This document shows positions 18,636 through 26,942 of a DNA stretch of 64,000 bases, in pieces. The notes below the pieces were generated by a model. The model was given only the letters and a program-made list of their open reading frames with translations, had not been told where the DNA came from and did no database searches. The stretch lies in assembly GCA_964619885.1 (NCBI GenBank), contig CAZUGA010000012.1, positions 1-64,000 of the forward strand, read 5' to 3'. Origin of the DNA: CAZUGA01 sp964619885. Lineage in GTDB: Bacteria; Pseudomonadota; Gammaproteobacteria; Methylococcales; UBA1147. The stretch's first letter is position 1. The number at the start of each line of letters is the position of its first letter. The translations under genes and the position numbers were made by a program.

Positions 18636-18818
18636 ATGGCGAATTATTCTAGAGATTGTGTCTTGTGTAGAGTAATGCGGAGTATGGCATTTAGCGGTGC
18701 GGGTGCAGCAGTAGGTGCGATTGGGGCGATGTTGTTAGGCGCTACACGCCAAGAAACAATGATTGCCGCTTTGGTTTTCGCAGCAATTTTTGTATTTGGA
18801 TTCGTAGTAAAAAGATAA
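18636..18818 (+). CDS. Small hypothetical membrane protein
   Basis: This is a 60-residue protein if it starts at ATG 18636; an in-frame TTG at 18534 would give 94 residues. The body has two hydrophobic stretches, MAFSGAGAAVGAIGAMLLG and MIAALVFAAIFVFGFVV, and ends in KR. A CVLC pair precedes the first. It resembles small two-pass membrane proteins but I recognise no family. It stands alone between folE and the convergent lexA operon. Confidence 0.45.
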   Translation: MANYSRDCVLCRVMRSMAFSGAGAAVGAIGAMLLGATRQETMIAALVFAAIFVFGFVVKR

Positions 18819-19017
18819 AACTTGTCTAGTTATTCGTTGCTTCATTTGACGAAATCCTATTAGTACAGAGTAGGCTGACACGTCACTTGCCAGTATCTGA
18901 GGTGCTATATGGTTTTGGGCATTGCCATCACCAATTGCTTAGAGCAATCGATGATGACAGCTTATTATCGAGAGTAGATATTTTAAACCAGGATTAGTTT
19001 GCAAGAAAAAGGGTGAT

Positions 19018-19170
19018 TTACCAACCGAGCCCCAAGGTTAGAAATACAAATACGATTAATACCGTCACTGCAGTTTGTGCATAATCGTCCCAGCTGATCT
19101 CGTTTTTGTCTTGCATGATCGTATCTATTCGGTTTGTGATTTGGTCTTGCATATGTATAGGCGTTGACAT
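19018..19170 (-). CDS. 50-residue single-pass membrane protein downstream of lexA
   Basis: This short frame encodes a soluble, Gln/Asp-rich N-terminus (MSTPIHMQDQITNRID), the segment KNEISWDDYAQTA, and a C-terminal membrane helix (VTVLIVFVFLTLGLGW). GAGGA lies 7 bases before the ATG. It sits 83 bases after the lexA stop on the same strand, so it is probably in the lexA transcript and DNA-damage inducible. Small membrane proteins in SOS operons act as division inhibitors or toxins in other bacteria, for example SidA of Caulobacter and YneA of Bacillus. That role is only an inference here. A longer overlapping frame (18983-19183) has no such features. Confidence 0.6.
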   Translation of the reverse strand: MSTPIHMQDQITNRIDTIMQDKNEISWDDYAQTAVTVLIVFVFLTLGLGW

Positions 19171-19253
19171 TTTTCTTCCTCATGTTTTGATTTAACTAAA
19201 GTAGTCTAACTGCATGGTTGCCTGCATTTTTGATTAGAATTTCAAGCATCCAG

Positions 19254-19880
19254 TCAATGTTTATAACTGCGCATCTGTCCGACCAATACGCCCTGTATTT
19301 CAATTTGGTCGGGTGAATAATGCATGGAATTCATGTTTGGGTTGGCTGGATGTAATATCACTTCTCTGGGGCGTTGCTCAATATGTTTCAAAGTAGCGTC
19401 ACGACCTTCGATCAATGCAACTACAGTTTCCCCATTTCTCGCGGTATTTCGTTTTTCGATTACAACCCAGTCTCCGTCCAAAATACCGTCTTCGATCATA
19501 GAATCACCCTTAACCTGAAGCACGTAACAAATACCTTTACCAATAAGTTCATCTGGGATACTTATGGTTTCCGGAGTTTCGATGGCTTCCACAGGTTGCC
19601 CTGCTGCGATATAACCAACCAGCGGTAATTGATTTCCATAAGTGATCATTTGTTCGGTTAAACGAATACCGCGTTGTTTGCGTTGAGCTGGTTCAACCAA
19701 CCCACAATCAACCAATGCCTGAATATGTTTGTGCATGGAGCCTCGTGATTTTGTGCCAAATGCGCTACACAATTCATCCAAGGTCGGCGCGGAAATATTT
19801 GTCGAACTGCGCGTTATCAAATACTGGTAAATTTCCTGCTGTTTTCGTGTTAGTTTGTCTGTAAATGCCACAAATTTCAT
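19254..19880 (-). CDS. lexA: LexA repressor
   Basis: This 208-residue SOS repressor and self-cleaving protease has a winged-helix domain at residues 8-75, with recognition region SRGSMHKHIQALVDCGLVEP. This differs from the E. coli version and resembles a LexA type found in some other proteobacteria. The cleavage site is A93-G94 in IAAGQP, and the catalytic pair is S127 (GDSMIEDG) and K165 (ATLKHIE). The gene is preceded by a large palindrome that should be its operator. A 50-residue membrane-protein ORF follows it; no sulA, recA or mutagenesis cassette is nearby. Confidence 0.96.
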   Translation of the reverse strand: MKFVAFTDKLTRKQQEIYQYLITRSSTNISAPTLDELCSAFGTKSRGSMHKHIQALVDCGLVEPAQRKQRGIRLTEQMITYGNQLPLVGYIAAGQPVEAIETPETISIPDELIGKGICYVLQVKGDSMIEDGILDGDWVVIEKRNTARNGETVVALIEGRDATLKHIEQRPREVILHPANPNMNSMHYSPDQIEIQGVLVGQMRSYKH

Positions 19881-19882
19881 CC

Positions 19883-19930
19883 GTTCTCTATTTGTTCTTG
19901 TTTAGCATACAACAAGAACAAATAGAGAAC
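19883..19930. promoter_or_regulatory. lexA operator: perfect palindrome of two GTTC-N7-GTTC boxes
   Basis: Two perfect 20-base inverted arms (19883-19902 and 19911-19930) flank the 8-base spacer TAGCATAC. Each arm contains GTTC-N7-GTTC (GTTCTCTATTTGTTC at 19883-19897 and its complement at 19916-19930). That spacing is the LexA box known from alphaproteobacteria, not the CTGT-N8-ACAG box of most gammaproteobacteria. The palindrome starts 2 bases upstream of the lexA ATG, so in the mRNA it would also fold into a hairpin covering the translation start. Confidence 0.75.
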
Positions 19931-20040
19931 AAATATTTTTTGCAAATATTTAAAATGGTCGGGTGTTAATGTGAATGGAATTATTGTCTAAGATTGTTGG
20001 GCGCGCGCAAAACACCCGTTTGACGACCTTTTACGTTTCC

Positions 20041-20280
20041 CAACACCACGTTATCGCTTAAGTTTTCCAGTTGCTTGAGAAGCAATAATCTAGCCATTTA
20101 GCGAATCGGTTTTTGGAGCGCACTAATACCGTTGGAGTAGTGAACTGAGAAAGATGTTTCAAAATCTTGCCAGGGAATCGCTGAGACCAGTTGACGTAAA
20201 GAATCATTGGAGTAAAGCTCAGCCGGGAGGTCGGTTCCTACCAAGTTGGTTTGATGCTGAGATGTGTTTTTGGAACTCAT
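20041..20280 (-). pseudogene. IS5-family transposase N-terminal relic
   Basis: The first 60 codons read as the N-terminal domain of IS5-type transposases: HQTNLVGTDLPAEL, AIPWQDFETSFSVHYS and KPIR. A stop codon (TAA at 20098-20100) follows, where the family has Leu. The same frame then continues as MARLLLLKQLENLSDNVVL before similarity ends. The gene is therefore both interrupted and truncated. Its ATG overlaps the moeB stop (ATGA), so the insertion junction lies at the very end of moeB and may have changed the moeB C-terminus. Confidence 0.8.
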
Positions 20281-21074
20281 AGGTCGTCCCTTTCGTTCGG
20301 AGAACCAGACTGTACTTTACTATTCCCGGCCGAATTCGAACAGGTTGGGCAATGATTGTTTTTTTTTAGGTTCATCAGATTCCACTCCATACTGAACGCA
20401 TCCAACAGTAACAAACGGCCGCAAAGTGTTTCACCAATTTCGAGCACGACCTTGATTGCTTCTAGCGCTTGTACACTGCCTATAATTCCTGGAATGGGTG
20501 CAATTACCCCGTTTTGTGAACAGCTTTCTGCCAACTCTTCTATATCCTCGTACAAGCAGTTGTAGCATGGGCTGGAAGTGATTCTGCTATCAAATACTGC
20601 GACTTGTCCTTCAAAACGTATCGTTGCGCCGGAAACCAGGGGTGTTCGAGTTTGCACGCAGACCTTGTTAACCAAAAAACGGGTGGCAAAATTATCGCTG
20701 CAATCCAGCACCACATCAGCTTTTGAAACCTGATGCGTCATTTGTTCTAAATCCAGACGTTGATCGATTGATTCAATTTGGATCGTTGGATTAAGTGCTG
20801 CCAAGGATTCTTTGGCAGAGGTCACTTTGGCTTTGCCAATATCGTGGGTTGAGTGGCTAATCTGTCTTTGCAGATTGCTCAAATCGACCACGTCATCATC
20901 GCTTAAGACCATGTGGCCCATGCCAGCTGCAGCCAGATACATAGCGGCGGGGGCACCCAATCCACCCAGTCCGATGATCAAGCAGCGGCATTCCAATAAT
21001 CGTTGTTGTCCTTCGATATCGACCTGAGGTAATAGAATCTGTCGGCTGTAGCGTAACAATTGCTCGTCATTCAT
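20277..21074 (-). CDS. moeB: Molybdopterin-synthase adenylyltransferase (MoeB/ThiF family)
   Basis: This 265-residue E1-like enzyme adenylates the C-terminal glycine of MoaD, or of ThiS in the related ThiF. It has the ATP-binding glycine motif GLGGLGAP, the segment SDDDVVDLSNLQRQI and LDCSDNF. The zinc cysteines are CYNC and CPTC near the C-terminus. MoeB versus ThiF cannot be decided from motifs alone. moeA and mobB in the same window make a molybdenum cofactor role reasonable. The last 20 residues after CPTCS are unlike the family and end at an IS relic, a possible junction artefact. Confidence 0.87.
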   Translation of the reverse strand: MNDEQLLRYSRQILLPQVDIEGQQRLLECRCLIIGLGGLGAPAAMYLAAAGMGHMVLSDDDVVDLSNLQRQISHSTHDIGKAKVTSAKESLAALNPTIQIESIDQRLDLEQMTHQVSKADVVLDCSDNFATRFLVNKVCVQTRTPLVSGATIRFEGQVAVFDSRITSSPCYNCLYEDIEELAESCSQNGVIAPIPGIIGSVQALEAIKVVLEIGETLCGRLLLLDAFSMEWNLMNLKKNNHCPTCSNSAGNSKVQSGSPNERDDL

Positions 21075-21192
21075 CGAGCAAATTTAACATTTTGCCGGAC
21101 GAATTAGAAATTGCTGTGTAGGCAGGGTTTGGAGATCTTAGGGCTAAAACTTGTAAGTCTTATGAATCGAAATGGCGTCATACAAACTACTG

Positions 21193-21278
21193 ATTGTTTC
21201 TTATCTGATCTTCAAGTCACAACGTAGATACCCGATTGTAGCCTTGTCGACAGTCATGAAGATCAGATAGGAAACAAT
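21193..21278. repeat. 22-base inverted repeat with 42-base loop
   Basis: Arms at 21193-21214 (ATTGTTTCTTATCTGATCTT then CA) and 21257-21278 are complementary with one mismatch. The element lies between the divergent moeB and groES genes and has no T-run. It could be a small mobile palindromic element, a structured RNA or a protein-binding site. I cannot choose between these. Confidence 0.5.
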
Positions 21279-21495
21279 TCATAGCCCATTTAATCTATCT
21301 GTCTGGGACAATGCGAACAGCAATATATATAAGGTATTGTATTGAGTTGCCGATTGAGAAATTTCCGCATCGTATTCGAATAGGGCTTGAATTCGTTTTT
21401 ATTGCCCCCAATATGAGTGTCAACAAGATTTCTGATCAATTGTATAACCCACAGCGCCTGCGTTCGGGCTGTCCGATTGTTCCACGTAGAAACAC

Positions 21496-21523
21496 TTGAC
21501 AGGTGAATCTATGAAGTTATTAT
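21496..21523 (+). promoter_or_regulatory. groESL sigma-70 promoter
   Basis: TTGACA at 21496-21501 and TATTAT at 21518-21523 are separated by 16 bases and match the vegetative consensus well. The CIRCE operator begins at the last base of the -10 box, so a bound repressor would block this promoter. The transcript leader of about 100 bases leads to groES. Confidence 0.75.
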
Positions 21524-21549
21524 TAGCACTCACTAGAGGCGAGTGCTAA
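21523..21549. promoter_or_regulatory. CIRCE operator (HrcA-binding site)
   Basis: TTAGCACTC at 21523-21531, nine bases, and GAGTGCTAA at 21541-21549 form a perfect CIRCE element. It is the target of the heat-shock repressor HrcA, which is encoded outside the window. It overlaps the groESL promoter. CIRCE control is less usual in gammaproteobacteria than sigma-32 control, but is known. Confidence 0.95.
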
Positions 21550-21630
21550 TAATGCTTGTTCGCTATAGCAATTGTAAACACCAGGAGGTGTTTACGTAAA
21601 TGAATGTAAAGTCACATTTAGGAGGATTTC

Positions 21631-21918
21631 ATGAAAATACGTCCATTACACGACAGAGTTATCGTCAAACGCGTTGAAGAAGAGCGCACATCTGCAGGCG
21701 GCATCGTACTCCCGGATTCTGCTACCGAGAAACCTAGTGAAGGCGAAGTTATTGCTGTAGGTAACGGTAAATTGCTCGACAACGGCGACGTGCGGGCGAT
21801 GGATGTCAAAGTTGGTGACAAGATTTTGTTCGGTAAATATGCTGGAAACGAAGTCAAAGTCGAAGGTGAAGAAGTTATCGTGATGCGCGAAGAAGACATC
21901 ATGGGTGTCATCGAATAG
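21631..21918 (+). CDS. groES: Co-chaperonin GroES
   Basis: This 95-residue lid of the GroEL folding chamber starts with MKIRPLHDRVIVKR. It contains the mobile loop EERTSAGGIVLPDSA and the family end IMREEDIMGVIE. GGAGG lies 8 bases before the ATG. It is first in the groESL operon, 51 bases before groEL, under the CIRCE-controlled promoter. Confidence 0.98.
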   Translation: MKIRPLHDRVIVKRVEEERTSAGGIVLPDSATEKPSEGEVIAVGNGKLLDNGDVRAMDVKVGDKILFGKYAGNEVKVEGEEVIVMREEDIMGVIE

Positions 21919-21969
21919 GTTTGTATCCTCGATTACACACAGTTTTAACAAATCATAAGGAGATTTAGT

Positions 21970-23634
21970 ATGTCTGCAAAAGAAGTAAAATTTAGCGATG
22001 ACGCTCGCACAAAAATGCTCAAAGGCGTTAATGTTCTGGCCAGCGCGGTTAAGGTAACCCTAGGTCCTAAAGGCCGTAATGTTGTGTTGGAAAAAAGCTT
22101 TGGCGCACCAACCATCACTAAAGATGGTGTATCCGTTGCTAAAGAAATTGAATTCTCAGATAAATTCGAAAACATGGGCGCGCAAATGGTTAAAGAAGTC
22201 GCTTCCCATACGTCTGATGTTGCTGGTGACGGCACCACGACCGCGACCGTTCTGGCTCAAGCAATTTTGGCTGAAGGCCTCAAAGCGGTTGCTGCCGGCA
22301 TGAATCCAATGGACCTTAAACGTGGTTTGGATCAAGCGGTCGGTCATGTTGTTGATTCCATAGGCAGCCTTTCGGTTCCGTGTTCCGATAGCAATGCGAT
22401 CGCCCAAGTGGGTACCATTTCAGCAAATTCCGACGAATCAGTCGGTAAGATCATTGCCGAAGCAATGGAAAAAGTTGGTAAAGAAGGGGTGATCACGGTT
22501 GAAGAAGGTTCCGGGCTGGACAACGAACTTGACGTTGTTGAAGGTATGCAGTTTGACCGCGGATATCTGTCACCGTATTTCATCAACAATCAGGAAAGCA
22601 TGAGTGTTGAGCTAGACGACCCATTGATTCTGCTGCACGACAAAAAGGTTTCAAATATTCGCGATTTGCTACCGGTACTGGAAAATGTCGCAAAAGCCGG
22701 CAAACCTTTGCTGATTATTGCTGAAGATGTTGAAGGTGAAGCATTGGCTACCCTGGTTGTGAATAACATGCGTGGTATCGTTAAGGTTGCTGCGGTTAAG
22801 GCACCGGGTTTTGGCGATCGTCGTAAAGCGATGTTGGAAGATATCGCGATCCTGACAGGCGCTACCGTGATTTCCGAAGAAGTTGGTCTGAGCCTTGAAA
22901 AAGCAAGCCTGGATGATTTGGGTTCTGCTAAGAAAATTCAGATTGCCAAAGAAAATACGACGATTATCGATGGTGCGGGTAACAGTACAAACATCGAAGG
23001 CCGCGTTGGCCAAATCCGCGCGCAGATTGATGAAGCGTCTTCGGACTACGACAAAGAAAAATTGCAAGAGCGCTTGGCTAAACTTGCCGGTGGTGTTGCG
23101 GTGATCAAAGTTGGTGCGGCTACTGAAGTTGAAATGAAAGAAAAGAAAGCTCGTGTTGAAGACGCGCTGCATTCTACCCGCGCTGCGGTTGAAGAAGGCG
23201 TTGTGCCTGGCGGTGGTGTTGCTCTAGTGCGCTCGTTGGAGTCACTGGATGGCGTGAAGGGTATCAACCACGATCAAGACACGGGTATTTCTATCGCACG
23301 TCGTGCATTACAGGAACCTTTGCGTCAGATCGTTGCGAACGCGGGCGACGAAGCTTCGGTTATCCTTAATGAAGTTGCTAACGGCGAAGGTAATTATGGA
23401 TACAACGCAGCAACTGGTGAATACGGCGACATGGTTGCCATGGGTATTCTGGATCCGGCCAAAGTTACCCGCGCAGCACTGCAAAATGCTGCTTCGGTTG
23501 CTGGTTTGATGATTACTACCGAAGCCATGGTTGCAGAAGAAGAGAAAGAAGAAGCTCATGCTCACGCGCCTGGTGGCGATATGGGTGGTATGGGTGGTAT
23601 GGGTGGTATGGGTGGCATGGGCGGCATGATGTAA
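21970..23634 (+). CDS. groEL: Chaperonin GroEL
   Basis: This 554-residue chaperonin forms the two-ring folding machine with GroES. The ATP site is in TLGPKGRNVVLEKSFGAP and DGTTTATVLA. The apical-domain segment FDRGYLSPYFI and the signature AAVEEGVVPGGG are intact. It ends with the flexible tail of GGM repeats. AAGGAG precedes the ATG, and an intrinsic terminator follows the stop. Confidence 0.98.
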   Translation: MSAKEVKFSDDARTKMLKGVNVLASAVKVTLGPKGRNVVLEKSFGAPTITKDGVSVAKEIEFSDKFENMGAQMVKEVASHTSDVAGDGTTTATVLAQAILAEGLKAVAAGMNPMDLKRGLDQAVGHVVDSIGSLSVPCSDSNAIAQVGTISANSDESVGKIIAEAMEKVGKEGVITVEEGSGLDNELDVVEGMQFDRGYLSPYFINNQESMSVELDDPLILLHDKKVSNIRDLLPVLENVAKAGKPLLIIAEDVEGEALATLVVNNMRGIVKVAAVKAPGFGDRRKAMLEDIAILTGATVISEEVGLSLEKASLDDLGSAKKIQIAKENTTIIDGAGNSTNIEGRVGQIRAQIDEASSDYDKEKLQERLAKLAGGVAVIKVGAATEVEMKEKKARVEDALHSTRAAVEEGVVPGGGVALVRSLESLDGVKGINHDQDTGISIARRALQEPLRQIVANAGDEASVILNEVANGEGNYGYNAATGEYGDMVAMGILDPAKVTRAALQNAASVAGLMITTEAMVAEEEKEEAHAHAPGGDMGGMGGMGGMGGMGGMM

Positions 23635-23668
23635 AGCCTCCGAGCCAACCGCTCAAACGTCCTATAGC

Positions 23669-23700
23669 AAAAGCCTCACCGGTCTCGGTGGGGCTTTTGT
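23669..23700 (+). terminator. Intrinsic terminator after groEL
   Basis: AAAAGCCTCACCG and CGGTGGGGCTTTT form a GC-rich stem around GTCT and run straight into TTTTGTGTTTT. This is a standard rho-independent terminator 35 bases after the groEL stop. Confidence 0.9.
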
Positions 23701-23899
23701 GTTTTGGCTGCTTGTTAAATTTAGCGGTATTTGATTGAGGCTATGCTTTAGGATTTGATTGACGGATTATATTACGATGCAATCATGAACCTAAAAACCA
23801 TGCGTATTTAATTCCGCTTTTAACGCAATGATGTGCTTTTCATTAAAATATTGAACAGCTTCTTTTTATTTCAAGAGTTGGTACAGCCAAGGCTCCGCG

Positions 23900-26125
23900 A
23901 TGTCAGATAGACTGGAATTTTTTGTAACCGCGCCCAAGGGTATGGTGGAATTGCTTGCGGCCGAATTAACAGCTCTGGGTATCGAGAATGTTCAACAAAA
24001 GAGAAGTGGCGTTGGGATCAGAGCTTCGATCGAAAACGCATATACGATTTGCCTTTGGTCACGTTTGGCCAACCGAGTGTTGCTTTGCTTAAAACGGTTT
24101 GAATGTGTTGACGCTGACGACTTGTATAACGGCGTTCACGCGATCGATTGGTCCAAGCATTTAGATGCTGAAGAGACGCTGGCGGTCAATTTTGTTGGGT
24201 CCAATGCGCGAATTAGGCATAGCCATTTCGCGGCTTTGAGAGTTAAAGACGCGATCGTAGATCATCTGCGGGAAGCTTTTGGACAGAGGCCAAGCATTGA
24301 ACTGGATCAACCTGATCTTAGAATCAATGTTTACCTGGAGAAGGATACGGCATCTATTTACCTTGATCTATCAGGTGACAGCTTACACCGCAGAAATTAT
24401 CGGGCGATAGGTGCCAAAGCGCCGCTCAAGGAAAATCTGGCAGCGGCGATACTGTGCAAAGCTGACTGGTCTGCACTATCGGCGGAAGGCTGTGATTTGG
24501 TGGATCCAATGTGCGGTTCTGGGACAATGCTTATTGAAGCTGCGATGATGGCAGCTGATATTGCGCCAGGGTTGTTTCGGACCTATTTTGGGTTTTTGGG
24601 ATGGAAACAACACGATGCAAAAATATGGGCACGACTAGGAGAAGATGCGGAGCAGCGACGCAATGTGGGTCTAGCGAGACTGCCTTCGATTACAGGCTAC
24701 GATATCGATCACAGGGTAGTCGAAGCGGCGAAAACCAATATTGTACGCGCGGGCCTAGATGAATATATTCAAATTGAACGTCGACCAGTAGTCGATGCCA
24801 GACCACAAAACGGTGATGCCAAAGGTTTGGTCGTGGTCAATCCACCTTACGGTGAACGTATGGGGCAGGAAGCCGAGGTGTACGGGTTGTATGCGGAATT
24901 GGGCATAACCTTACGGGAAAACTTTGTCGGTTGGAAAGTCGCTGTGCTCACTGGTAACCCAGAACTAGGTTTTAGATTGGGTGTAAGGTCACGCCGGCCG
25001 ACAACATTGTACAACGGTGCGATTGAATGCAAGCTGTTGATTCTGGATGTCACCCCAGATCGATTTTTTGTTCCCAAGGTGGTGATACCGAATTCTCCCG
25101 AATCAACGGGAAGCACGGATGATTTGTTAGATGCGGCGCAGCGCTACCGGGAAGCCGGTCGAGGTCCGGCCGAGATGTTTGCCAATCGCCTCAAAAAGAA
25201 CTTGCGCTCTATTGGCCGTTGGGCTGACCGCAATGGGGTTGATTGTTACCGTTTGTATGATGCGGATCTACCCGAATACGCATTGGCGATCGATATCTAT
25301 CAGGGCGAGACACACTGGGCGCATGTGCAAGAATATCAGGCTCCGTCGTCAATCGATCCGGAAAAATCCCGTACCCGCTTGCTGCAAAGTCTTTGCGTGT
25401 TGCCAGATACATTGGATCTTGATTGGGAGCAGATTTTTTTGAAGGTACGCCACCGTCAAAAAGGCGCTAGCCAATACCAAAAGCAACACGACGCGGGCCG
25501 CTTTTTCGACGTGCAAGAAAACGGCCGACATTTTGCGGTGAATCTAGAAGCATACCTGGACAGCGGATTATTTCTTGATCAGCGGGTAACCCGGCAAATG
25601 ATATCGGATATGTCCGCCGATAAGCATTTTCTGAACCTGTTTGGCTATACCGGGACCGCGAGTGTTTACGCGTCAACCGGCGGCGCATTGTCGACCACAA
25701 CGGTGGATATGTCCCAAACCTATTTGGATTGGGCGCGGAGAAACTTTGCGCTGAATGGATTGAACTTATACACAAACAAATTGATCCAGGCGAATTGTCT
25801 GGAGTGGATAGATTATGCAGTTAAATCGTTACGATCTAATCAACGATACGGACTGATTTTTCTTGATCCGCCAACCTTTTCGAATTCCAAAAGCATGGCG
25901 TCGACCTTGGATGTTCAACGAGACCATGTTGATTTGATTAAGAAAACGGCAAAGTTGCTCGACCGTGACGGCGTATTGATTTTTTCAACCAACTCCAGAA
26001 AATTCAAATTGGATAGGGATCGATTAACGGGAATGACTGTGATCGACATCGGAAAACAAACCATTCCAAGAGATTTTGCCCGCAATCCAAAGATTCATTA
26101 TTGTTGGCAGATCAAGCAAAAATAG
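23900..26125 (+). CDS. rlmL: 23S rRNA methyltransferase RlmL/RlmKL
   Basis: This 741-residue fused enzyme methylates G2445 (RlmL half) and G2069 (RlmK half) of 23S rRNA. A THUMP domain spans about residues 45-160. The first methyltransferase has VDPMCGSGTMLIEAA and catalytic VVNPPYGERMG. The second has LNLFGYTGTASVYA and FLDPPTFSNSK. Length matches the fused gammaproteobacterial form of about 700-740. The next gene, acyP, starts 11 bases after the stop. Confidence 0.96.
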   Translation: MSDRLEFFVTAPKGMVELLAAELTALGIENVQQKRSGVGIRASIENAYTICLWSRLANRVLLCLKRFECVDADDLYNGVHAIDWSKHLDAEETLAVNFVGSNARIRHSHFAALRVKDAIVDHLREAFGQRPSIELDQPDLRINVYLEKDTASIYLDLSGDSLHRRNYRAIGAKAPLKENLAAAILCKADWSALSAEGCDLVDPMCGSGTMLIEAAMMAADIAPGLFRTYFGFLGWKQHDAKIWARLGEDAEQRRNVGLARLPSITGYDIDHRVVEAAKTNIVRAGLDEYIQIERRPVVDARPQNGDAKGLVVVNPPYGERMGQEAEVYGLYAELGITLRENFVGWKVAVLTGNPELGFRLGVRSRRPTTLYNGAIECKLLILDVTPDRFFVPKVVIPNSPESTGSTDDLLDAAQRYREAGRGPAEMFANRLKKNLRSIGRWADRNGVDCYRLYDADLPEYALAIDIYQGETHWAHVQEYQAPSSIDPEKSRTRLLQSLCVLPDTLDLDWEQIFLKVRHRQKGASQYQKQHDAGRFFDVQENGRHFAVNLEAYLDSGLFLDQRVTRQMISDMSADKHFLNLFGYTGTASVYASTGGALSTTTVDMSQTYLDWARRNFALNGLNLYTNKLIQANCLEWIDYAVKSLRSNQRYGLIFLDPPTFSNSKSMASTLDVQRDHVDLIKKTAKLLDRDGVLIFSTNSRKFKLDRDRLTGMTVIDIGKQTIPRDFARNPKIHYCWQIKQK

Positions 26126-26136
26126 GGATTGCGAGC

Positions 26137-26412
26137 ATGGACAAAAGTATTCGCATAGTCGTGTCTGGGCGGGTTCAAGGGGTTTTTTTCCGGGTCTCTA
26201 CGCGTGATCAAGCCATAGCGATGGGCATAACTGGCTTTGTCAGAAATTTACCCGATGGGCGGGTAGAGATCGTAGGTCAAGGTCAACCCGATCAACTGGA
26301 CGAATTTGCCGATTGGTGCAGAAACGGTCCACCCGGAGCTGATGTTTCGAAGAGCTTGATAGAAGATTACAAATCGATTGAGATCTATCGAGAGTTCGAA
26401 ATATTGTATTGA
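26137..26412 (+). CDS. acyP: Acylphosphatase
   Basis: This small enzyme of about 91 residues hydrolyses acyl phosphates. The phosphate-binding loop with its arginine is SGRVQGVFFR, and the catalytic asparagine is in TGFVRNLPDGRVE. The frame opens at 26101, but ATG at 26137 gives the normal N-terminus (DKSIRIVVSG). It is probably co-transcribed with rlmL. Confidence 0.93.
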   Translation: MDKSIRIVVSGRVQGVFFRVSTRDQAIAMGITGFVRNLPDGRVEIVGQGQPDQLDEFADWCRNGPPGADVSKSLIEDYKSIEIYREFEILY

Positions 26413-26594
26413 TTCAGCGGTAGTAGCCCGGATATTGTCGTAATGACGATCTTGGAATTTCATTCACATTTTTTGGATTGCGATAGCTGTGCTTAGAATG
26501 CCGTTATTGGCAGTTGTAAAAATCTTCAATGTATTGAACAATCCTCGCTTCACAGCTTAATTGGGCGGATATTTGCCCTCTTATGCCACAATTC

Positions 26595-26749
26595 GACGAA
26601 TACAATACCAGTGACATCGCCATGAATTGGGTTGGAATAAATAAGTTGGTTGTATTCGTCAAATTTCGATCGCACAAGGCTAATCTGCACGCGCAATACC
26701 TTTGTGCGTTAACGAATTAAGGGAACTAGAAACCGAAGTCTGGTTCCCT
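26595..26749 (+). ncRNA. Candidate structured RNA ending in a terminator-like hairpin
   Basis: In the 530-base acyP-FKBP gap, three stems occur in order. GACGAATACAA (26595-26605) pairs with TTGTATTCGTC (26650-26660). CGCACAA near 26672 pairs with TTGTGCG ending at 26708. AGGGAACTAGA (26720-26730) pairs with TCTGGTTCCCT (26739-26749), with TTGTTTTT about 10 bases later. Such a series with a final terminator-like hairpin suggests a small RNA or a structured acyP 3' region. No known RNA family is recognised, and the strand is a guess. Confidence 0.3.
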
Positions 26750-26942
26750 CATACGTTGTTTTTCATGGTATTTGTAACTTGTGTTAGTGAGGGCATAAGG
26801 AAACAGATTTATTTTTTCGTTGGTCCTAAGCAGCCAATAAATTGCCGGTAGGAAGTTGCAACAGCGACTACTTCTTCTTGACTACAAGGCGCTATATTCG
26901 GTCTATCTTTAGCGGTATTATTCGCCACACTAATGAACGATA

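Noticed and set aside
18983..19183. 66-codon minus-strand frame after lexA
   Set aside because: It is a different frame of the 50-residue ORF, which has the ribosome binding site and a membrane helix; this frame has neither.
21311..21499. 62-codon plus-strand frame before groES
   Set aside because: It ends at the groE promoter and shows no domain, ribosome binding site or membrane pattern.
23580..23634. Tandem repeat GGTATG at the groEL 3' end as a repeat element
   Set aside because: It simply encodes the normal Gly-Gly-Met tail of GroEL.
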